NCBI RefSeq assembly: GCF_003116135.1
Contig: NZ_PDOA01000006.1
Coordinates: 124,001 to 188,000 of the forward strand
Origin: Teichococcus aestuarii
GTDB lineage: Bacteria > Pseudomonadota > Alphaproteobacteria > Acetobacterales > Acetobacteraceae
Length of the DNA: 64,000 nucleotides
Reading direction: 5' to 3'
The position numbers were made by a program, and so were the translations under genes. Positions 58,675-64,000 of this stretch are shown here, in pieces. Each line of letters starts with the position of its first letter. Position 1 is the first letter of the stretch. The notes below the pieces were generated by a model, which saw nothing but the letters and a program-made list of their open reading frames with translations, was not told the origin of the DNA and did no database searches.

Positions 58675-60401
58675 CAGAACGGCTCGGGGAAGTGGCCGTG
58701 ATACATGGTGAGCGGCGGCTTGGCGTCCGGGTCGGTCAGCACCTCGATCAGCGCCGGCGCGCCGGAGGCGAAGGCGGCGTCCAGCGCGGCGCCCAGCTCC
58801 TCCCCCTTCGTCACGCGGTGCCCGGCGATGCCGCAGGCGCGGGCGATGGCGGCGTGGTCCACCGCGCCGAAATCGCAGGCGATGGTGTGCTCGCCGAACT
58901 TCGTGTCCTCGGCATGCTTCTGGAAGCCGAGGATGCCGTTGTTCAGCACCACCACGGTGACGGGCAGCGCCAGCCGCTGCAGCGTCTCCAGCTCCGCCCA
59001 GGAATGGCCGAAGCCGCCATCGCCGCAGAGGCAGACCACGCGCCGCTCCGGCGCCGCCACCTGCGCGCCGATGGCCAGCGGCACGCCCCAGCCGAGGCCC
59101 GCCAGGCCGCGCGGCGTCAGGAAGCGCTGCCCGGCCCGCCGGGCCGTCATGTAGATGTTGATCCAGTTGGAGGAGTAGGAGGCGTCGGCCACCATGATGC
59201 CGTCCTCCGGCAGGCGGCGGTCGATCTCGGCGGCGACGCGCTCGGGGCGCACCGGCCCGCCGTCGCGCGCGCAGACGCCGGCCACCAGGGCACGCCACTC
59301 TTCGACCGCGGCGCCGATCTGCCGCTCCAGCGCCGGGCGCGCGGCGGCGCGGGCGGCGAGGTCCTGCCGCGCCATCGCCGCGCGCAGCGCCGCCAGCGTG
59401 GCGCGCGCGTCGCCCGTCAGGCGCAGCGCCTCGTAGTTGCGGCCGATCTCCAGCGGATCGGGGTCGATGTGGATGTAGCGGGCATCGGGCGGGTAGAGCG
59501 TCCAGCTGTCCGTGCCGTTCTGGTTGGTGCGGTTGCCCACCAGCAGCACCACATCGGCCTCCGCCACCAGCGGCCGCAGCGCGCGGGCGCGGGCGCCCTG
59601 CCCCATCGTGTTGCCGACGACGCCGACCGAGAGCGGATGCGTCTCCGCCACGCTGCCCTTGCCCATGAAGGTGGTGGCCACGGGCAGGTGCGCCTCCTCC
59701 TGCAGCGCCGCCAGCTCCGCCGCCGCGCCGGAGAGATGCACGCCGCCGCCGGCGATGACGATGGGCCGCGCCGCCCCCGCCAGCAGCGCCGCCGCCTCCT
59801 CGATGCGGGCGGCCTCCGGCTGCGGCCGGTCCAGCGGGTAGCTGCCGAGATTGGCGCGGCGCCGCGCCACGGGGGCGGCCCGCTCCAGCAGCAGGTCGGC
59901 CGGCAGCAGCAGCACGGCGGGGCCCGGCCGGCCGGAGGTGGCGGCGACGAAGGCCATGTCCACATAGTCCTCCAGCCGGTCCGCGCGGTCGATGCGGCGG
60001 ACGAACTTGGCCACCGGGTCGAACATCTTCAGGTGGTCGAATTCCTGGAAGGCGTTGCGGTCGGCGCTGTCGCGCGTCACCTCCTGCACCAGCGCGATGA
60101 CCGGCACGCTGGCCTTCAGCGCCTCGGCCAGCGGCGGCACCAGCAGGGTGGCGGCCGGCCCGTTCTGCGCCGTGACGATGCCGACCTTGCCCGAGATGCG
60201 CGCATAGCCGTCGGCCATCGTACCGCCCATGTTCTCCTGCCGGTAGACCTTCTGCGCGATGCCGGCATGCGGCGCGGCGAGGTGGAAGGCCGAGGGCAGG
60301 CTCTGCCCGAAGGTCAGGGTGACGCCGTGGCGGGCGAGCGCCTCGGCCAGGCGCAGGGCGACGGTCGCGTTCGCCGCGAGGGAGGGGGCGCTGTCTGGCA
60401 T
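58674..60401 (-). CDS. Thiamine-diphosphate-dependent enzyme (acetolactate synthase/benzoylformate decarboxylase superfamily)
   Basis: A 575-residue ThDP enzyme. The activating glutamate is E56 in YRQENMGGTMADGYAR; the central domain follows; the ThDP-Mg site begins GDGGFGHSW near 458 and ends VVVLNNG. No FAD-specific signature is evident, so a 2-oxoacid decarboxylase, carboligase or lyase are all possible; it is not housekeeping IlvB by context. First gene of the operon TPP enzyme, zinc dehydrogenase, SDR, tctC, tctB, tctA, divergent from a GntR regulator. Confidence 0.88.
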   Translation of the reverse strand: MPDSAPSLAANATVALRLAEALARHGVTLTFGQSLPSAFHLAAPHAGIAQKVYRQENMGGTMADGYARISGKVGIVTAQNGPAATLLVPPLAEALKASVPVIALVQEVTRDSADRNAFQEFDHLKMFDPVAKFVRRIDRADRLEDYVDMAFVAATSGRPGPAVLLLPADLLLERAAPVARRRANLGSYPLDRPQPEAARIEEAAALLAGAARPIVIAGGGVHLSGAAAELAALQEEAHLPVATTFMGKGSVAETHPLSVGVVGNTMGQGARARALRPLVAEADVVLLVGNRTNQNGTDSWTLYPPDARYIHIDPDPLEIGRNYEALRLTGDARATLAALRAAMARQDLAARAAARPALERQIGAAVEEWRALVAGVCARDGGPVRPERVAAEIDRRLPEDGIMVADASYSSNWINIYMTARRAGQRFLTPRGLAGLGWGVPLAIGAQVAAPERRVVCLCGDGGFGHSWAELETLQRLALPVTVVVLNNGILGFQKHAEDTKFGEHTIACDFGAVDHAAIARACGIAGHRVTKGEELGAALDAAFASGAPALIEVLTDPDAKPPLTMYHGHFPEPF

Positions 60402-60428
60402 CCGGAGGTTTCCTCGTGGTATTTGGTG

Positions 60429-60442
60429 TTTGCTATAGCAAA
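60429..60442. promoter_or_regulatory. Perfect palindrome TTTGCTATAGCAAA, probable GntR/FCD operator
   Basis: A perfect 14-base palindrome between the divergent TPP-enzyme gene (start 60401) and the GntR-family gene (start 60478). It overlaps an upstream ATG (60442), an argument for the later start of the regulator. A typical single operator through which a FadR-type protein represses both sides. Confidence 0.75.
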
Positions 60443-60453
60443 TGCCGGTTTGC

Positions 60454-60465
60454 TTGACACGTCAA
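60454..60465. promoter_or_regulatory. Inverted repeat TTGACACGTCAA
   Basis: TTGAC and GTCAA face each other across two bases, 12 bases before the GntR start and 11 bases after the larger palindrome. It may be a second operator; its first half is also a perfect -35 hexamer (TTGACA), though too close to the start to serve the regulator gene as placed. Confidence 0.4.
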
Positions 60466-60477
60466 GGGCGCCCCCCG

Positions 60478-61182
60478 ATGAGTCCCGCCGCCATGGATGC
60501 CCTTCCCCCGCTTGCCCCCGTCGACCGCGAGGAAAGCCTCGCCGGCAAGGTCTATCGCCGCCTGCGCGCCGCGCTGATGTCCGGCCGCCTCTCGCCCGGC
60601 CAGAAGCTGGTGCACCGGCTGCTGGCGCAGGAGATGCAGGTGAGCCCGACGCCGGTGCGCGAGGCGCTGCTGCGCCTGGTCTCGGAAGGCGGGCTCGACC
60701 TCGACGCGCGCGGCATCGCCTGGGTGCCGCGCCTGGCGCCGGAGCGCTACAAAGAGATCATGGAGCTGCGGGTGGAGCTGGAAGGCCGCGCCGCCGCCCG
60801 CGCCGCCGAGCTGGCCACGCCGGAGGACATCGCCGCGCTGCGCGCCATCCATGCCCGCGTCGCCGAGGGCCGGCTGCGCAACGATGCGCGCATGGTGCTG
60901 ACCGAGAACGAGCTGTTCCATTTCCACACCATCGCCCTGGCGCGGATGCCGGTGCTGCAGCGCATGGTGGAGAGCCTCTGGGTGCAGGCCGGCCCCACCA
61001 TCAACCTGCTGTTCACCGTGCCGCGCCCCGTGGCGCCGCAGGACCACCCGCATGTGGCGCTGCTCGCCGCGCTGGCGGCGCGCGACCCCGTCGCCGCCCG
61101 CGCCGCCGTGGAGCGCGACCTGCGCGAGCATGGCGCCGTGCTGGCGGACATGCTGGCCCGGCCCGCCGCGCCGGCCGGCTGA
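60478..61182 (+). CDS. GntR-family (FadR/FCD) transcriptional regulator
   Basis: About 234 residues from ATG 60478 (60493 also possible). The winged helix reads LAGKVYRRLRAALMSGRLSPGQKL, LLAQEMQVSPTPVREALLRLVSEG; the C-terminal FCD domain has YKEIMELRVELEGRAA, NELFHFHTIALA with metal-binding histidines, and a final histidine in DLREHGAVL. FCD proteins sense carboxylates. Divergent from the TPP-enzyme/tctCBA operon with a palindrome between, so it is very likely its regulator. Confidence 0.92.
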   Translation: MSPAAMDALPPLAPVDREESLAGKVYRRLRAALMSGRLSPGQKLVHRLLAQEMQVSPTPVREALLRLVSEGGLDLDARGIAWVPRLAPERYKEIMELRVELEGRAAARAAELATPEDIAALRAIHARVAEGRLRNDARMVLTENELFHFHTIALARMPVLQRMVESLWVQAGPTINLLFTVPRPVAPQDHPHVALLAALAARDPVAARAAVERDLREHGAVLADMLARPAAPAG

Positions 61183-61217
61183 GCACGCGCCCGCCGCCAA
61201 CCTTCCCGCCCAAGTCC

Positions 61218-61239
61218 CCGCCCCGGCCAGCCGGGGCGG
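61218..61239 (+). terminator. G/C-rich hairpin after the GntR gene
   Basis: CCGCCCCGG and CCGGGGCGG pair perfectly around a CCAG loop, 35 bases after the GntR stop. No T-run follows, so it is a moderate terminator candidate. Confidence 0.45.
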
Positions 61240-61508
61240 CTCCCGCCAGAGTCCTCACCTTGCCGGCGGGAGGCCGGCAGCGCCGTAGGGCCGGCCGCCG
61301 CGGCAGCCCGGGAGGCCGCCCTGCCGGGGCGCGGCGCCGGGCGGAGGCACCCGGAGGCACCGCATTCTTGCCCGATGGATGCGCGCCAGTGCGGCGGAGG
61401 CCGCGCTGCCCTGGCGGATCGAGGACTTTGGCGGGGGCAGCGGAAGCGCCCGTCCCGCTGGAGCGGACCCGGGGGAAGTGGCCTGGGCGCCCATGGCCGG
61501 CGCTGACA

Positions 61509-61538
61509 TTGCCACCGGCTGAGAAGCCGACATATATC
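61509..61538 (+). promoter_or_regulatory. Candidate sigma-70-type promoter
   Basis: TTGCCA and TATATC, 18 bases apart, in the only A/T-rich patch of the intergenic region, about 50 bases before GTG 61587. By-eye match only. Confidence 0.4.
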
Positions 61539-61586
61539 GCGCATCCCGCACGGGCACCGGGTCCGCAGGGACGATCGGAGGAGGGT

Positions 61587-64000
61587 GTGGAGAGCGGCGA
61601 GGAGATCCGGTTCGGCGGCTTCACCCTGCTCCCCCGCCGCAAGCGGCTGCTGCGGGAGGGTGAGCCGGTCCGCATCGGGCAACGGGCGCTCGACCTGCTG
61701 ATCGCGCTGGCGCAGCGGCCGGGCGAGGTGCTCGACCGCGACGCGCTGCTCCCCGCCGTCTGGCCCGGCCGCCACATCGAGGACTCCAACCTGCGCGCCC
61801 AGGTCGCCGCGCTGCGCCGGGCGCTCGGCGAGAGCGAGGCGGAGGCGCGCCACGTGCTCACTGTGCCGGGCCGCGGGTACAGCTTCGTCGCGCCGCTGGA
61901 GACAGGGCCGGCGCCCCCCGTTCCACGCCCCGCCACACCGCCGGCGGCGGCCACGCTGCCGGTGCGGCTGCAGCCCGTGCTGGGCCGCGAGACCGATATC
62001 GGCCTCATCGCCGGGCGGTTGCGGGAGCACCGCTTCGTCAGCGTCACCGGCGCGGGCGGCATCGGCAAGACCACCGTGGCGTTGTCCGTCGCGCGGCGGC
62101 TGGCGGCGGAATACGCACAGCCGCCGCTGTTCATCGACCTCGGCACCCTGACCGACGGCGCGCTGGCGCAGGGCCGGGTCCTCGCCGCGCTGGAGGCGGA
62201 GGGGCGGGCCGAAGGCGGCCTCGCCGCCGCGCTGGCCGGGGCGCACCGGCTGGTCATCCTGGACAGCTGCGAGCCGGTGATCGGCGCCGCCGCGCGCCTT
62301 GCGGAACACCTCCTCCAGTCGGCGCCGCGGCTGCATGTGCTGGCCACCAGCCGCGAGCCGCTGCGGGCCGAGGGGGAATGGACCTACCGCCTGCCCTCGA
62401 TGGAGGCGCCGCCGCCCGGCGCCGCGCCGGGCGCGCGAGAGGCGATGGGCTTCCCCGCCATCGCCCTGTTCGTCGAGCGGTTGCAGGCCGCCGGCGCCAT
62501 GCCGGCGCTCACCGATGCGGAGGCAGGGCTGGTGGCGCAGATCTGCCGCCAGCTGGACGGCATTCCGCTGGCCATCGAGCTGGCCGCCACCCGCGCCGCC
62601 CAGCTCGGCCTGCAGGCCCTGGCGGAGCGGCTGGGCGACCGCTTCCGGCTGCTGATGCAGGGCCGCCGCACCGCCCTGCCCCGCCACCAGACGCTGCGCG
62701 CCACGCTGGACTGGAGCCACGGCCTGCTGCCGCCGGAGGAGCAGCGCCTGCTGCGCCGGCTCGCCGTGTTCCAGGGCTGCTTCACGCTGGAGGCGGCGCT
62801 GGCCGTCGGCGCCGACGAGGGAGAGACGGAGGCCGAGATCATCGACCGCCTCGGCAGCCTGCTGGACAAGTCCTTCCTCGCCCTGCAGGCGCGGCCGGGC
62901 GGCACGGCCTATCGCTGCCTCGACACGACGCGGCTCTACCTGGCCGGCAAGCTGGAGGAGGCGGGCGAGGCGGAGGCCACCGCGCTGCGCCACGCCAGCC
63001 ATTTCGAGGCGGTGTTCCGGCGGGCCGAGGCGCTGTGGGCCGCCGTGCCGGTGGCCGAGGCGCGCGCCCGGCTGGCGCCCGACATCGACAACCTGCGCGC
63101 CGCCATCGACTGGGCGCTGGGCCCCGCCTGCCAGCGGCGCACCGGCATCGCCCTCACCCTCGCCGGCGTGCCGCTCTGGTCCTCCTTCGGCCTGATCGAC
63201 GAGACGCGGCGGCGGCTGGACGCGGCCATCGCCGCCTTCCGCGCCGAGGTGGAGCAGGAGCCGCGCCTCGGCATGCGGCTCTACGCCGCGCTCGGCACCA
63301 TCACGGTATTCCAGTCGGGCACACTGGAATCCGCCTGGGTCAACACGCTGGTCTTTGCCGAGCAGCTCGGCGACGTGGAGCACCAGCTGCGCGCGCTGAA
63401 CGGGCTGGCGCTCGGCGCCATGCGGCGCGACTACGGCCAGGCGCTGGCCTATGCCCACCGCTTCCGCGACATCGCCTGGGCCTCCGGCCAGCCCGATGAC
63501 GGGCCTGTGGGGGACCGACTGGTGGGCTACATCCTGCACATGCAGGGCGAGCAGGCAGAGGCGCGCCGGCTGACCGAGGCGATGCTCGCCCGCTACCCGC
63601 GCCGGGCGCTGCAGCCGCACCAGAGCAAGCTGAACTTCTACGACCAGCGCATCCTCTCCAAGAGCGTGCTGGCCCGCATCCTGTGGCTGCAGGGCGAGAC
63701 GGAGGCGGCCCTGGCGCTGGCCGACGAGACGGCGGCCGAGGCGCGCGCGCTGGAGCACCCCTTCAGCCATTTCTTCGCCCTGGCGCTGGGCGCGGGGCCG
63801 GTGGCCTTCCTGGCGGGCGACATGGCGCGCGCCGCCGCGGTGCGCGCCAGGATGCTGGGCGAGCTGCGGCAGACCCAGGCCTGGGTGCTCTGGGGCGAGA
63901 GCTACCGGGCGCTGGAGTGGATTGCCGCCGGCCGGATGGAGGAGGGCCTGGCGCAGCTGCGCGAGCGCATGGCGGGCATGGCGCCCACCGCCTTCAGCGC
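61587..64000 (+). CDS. Winged-helix transcriptional regulator with AAA/NB-ARC-like ATPase (3' partial)
   Basis: The frame runs from GTG 61587 to the right edge with no stop (804 codons seen); GGAGGAGGG lies just upstream. Residues ~8-100 are an OmpR/CadC-type winged helix (FGGFTLLPRRKRLLREGEPV, RALDLLIALAQRPGEVLDRD, RGYSFVAPL). After a proline-rich linker, residues ~130-400 form an ATPase with Walker A TGAGGIGKTTVAL, Walker B RLVILDSCE and the domain ending QICRQLDGIPLAIELAATRAA. The remainder is helical and repeat-like (TPR-type). This resembles the predicted-ATPase regulators related to AfsR/MalT. Target genes are unknown. Confidence 0.88.
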   Translation, partial: MESGEEIRFGGFTLLPRRKRLLREGEPVRIGQRALDLLIALAQRPGEVLDRDALLPAVWPGRHIEDSNLRAQVAALRRALGESEAEARHVLTVPGRGYSFVAPLETGPAPPVPRPATPPAAATLPVRLQPVLGRETDIGLIAGRLREHRFVSVTGAGGIGKTTVALSVARRLAAEYAQPPLFIDLGTLTDGALAQGRVLAALEAEGRAEGGLAAALAGAHRLVILDSCEPVIGAAARLAEHLLQSAPRLHVLATSREPLRAEGEWTYRLPSMEAPPPGAAPGAREAMGFPAIALFVERLQAAGAMPALTDAEAGLVAQICRQLDGIPLAIELAATRAAQLGLQALAERLGDRFRLLMQGRRTALPRHQTLRATLDWSHGLLPPEEQRLLRRLAVFQGCFTLEAALAVGADEGETEAEIIDRLGSLLDKSFLALQARPGGTAYRCLDTTRLYLAGKLEEAGEAEATALRHASHFEAVFRRAEALWAAVPVAEARARLAPDIDNLRAAIDWALGPACQRRTGIALTLAGVPLWSSFGLIDETRRRLDAAIAAFRAEVEQEPRLGMRLYAALGTITVFQSGTLESAWVNTLVFAEQLGDVEHQLRALNGLALGAMRRDYGQALAYAHRFRDIAWASGQPDDGPVGDRLVGYILHMQGEQAEARRLTEAMLARYPRRALQPHQSKLNFYDQRILSKSVLARILWLQGETEAALALADETAAEARALEHPFSHFFALALGAGPVAFLAGDMARAAAVRARMLGELRQTQAWVLWGESYRALEWIAAGRMEEGLAQLRERMAGMAPTAFS

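Larger units (their letters stand above)
61183..61586. other. Intergenic region between GntR and winged-helix/ATPase genes
   Basis: About 400 bases, mostly GC-rich without a convincing coding frame. It holds a G/C hairpin (61218-61239), a duplicated CGGAGGCACC (61342-61361) and a promoter-like pair TTGCCA (61509-61514) and TATATC (61533-61538) spaced by 18 bases, suited to the gene starting at 61587. Confidence 0.45.

Noticed and set aside
1-64000. CRISPR arrays, tRNA or rRNA genes, complete insertion sequences and riboswitches
   Set aside because: Looked for by eye at repeats, cloverleaf-like segments and leaders; none convincing. A covariance-model scan would be decisive.

Overview
The window is GC-rich (about 70% by eye) and gene-dense, with no tRNA, rRNA, CRISPR array or insertion sequence that I can see. 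FlaF/FlbT flagellin control, an Lrp-type regulator divergent from putA, a tripartite tricarboxylate (TctABC/Bug) transporter and several MoCo or CoA catabolic sets point to an alphaproteobacterium. An environmental member of the Acetobacteraceae (Roseomonas-like) fits best. That placement is inference from gene content and composition.

Region 1 (1-18253) is a surface-polysaccharide locus. A plus-strand, tightly coupled run of eleven genes (1-13271) holds a partial O-antigen ligase-like protein, aldo/keto reductase, GMC oxidoreductase, glycosyltransferase, class II aldolase, a tandem sugar nucleotidyltransferase, a short GDPD-like protein, a membrane GT-C/P-loop-kinase fusion, a HAD phosphatase, a GT2-like protein with an odd N-terminus, and a Wzx-type flippase. 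A convergent minus-strand operon (13292-17002) encodes a glucose-1-phosphate cytidylyltransferase, an NAD-dependent epimerase, a 3,5-epimerase and a SAF-domain oxidoreductase. An AT-rich block and a GT2 glycosyltransferase follow. The aldolase/nucleotidyltransferase/kinase/HAD set looks like a pathway to an unusual activated sugar and is the best candidate here for undescribed biochemistry.

Region 2 (18271-32093) starts with a PAS-GGDEF-EAL protein. A catabolic cluster follows: MmgE/PrpD, SDR, AHL-lactonase-like metallohydrolase, LacI regulator, 3-hydroxyisobutyrate-dehydrogenase-like enzyme and Bug receptor. Three closely related LacI/GntR-type palindromes (consensus TGNTAYCGRTANCA) tie it together. 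Next come the Lrp-type regulator and PutA for proline use. An outer-membrane barrel and a Wza-like export lipoprotein (32367-34421) end at a strong bidirectional terminator.

Region 3 (34516-44500) is motility: DUF1217 protein, flbT, flaF and flagellin leftward, and cheA, cheW, cheB, cheR, fliI and fliJ rightward. The flagellin leader has a hairpin just upstream of its ribosome-binding site, a plausible FlbT target.

Region 4 (44517-64000) is catabolic and regulatory. It has an AroE-like/Gfo-Idh/enoyl-CoA hydratase operon divergent from a CoA-transferase, a three-subunit molybdenum hydroxylase with a TetR regulator, and a GntR-controlled operon (TPP enzyme, zinc dehydrogenase, SDR, TctC-TctB-TctA, metallohydrolase). 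A winged-helix/ATPase regulator runs off the right edge. Most regulators sit divergently beside their presumed targets, with visible inverted or direct repeats between.
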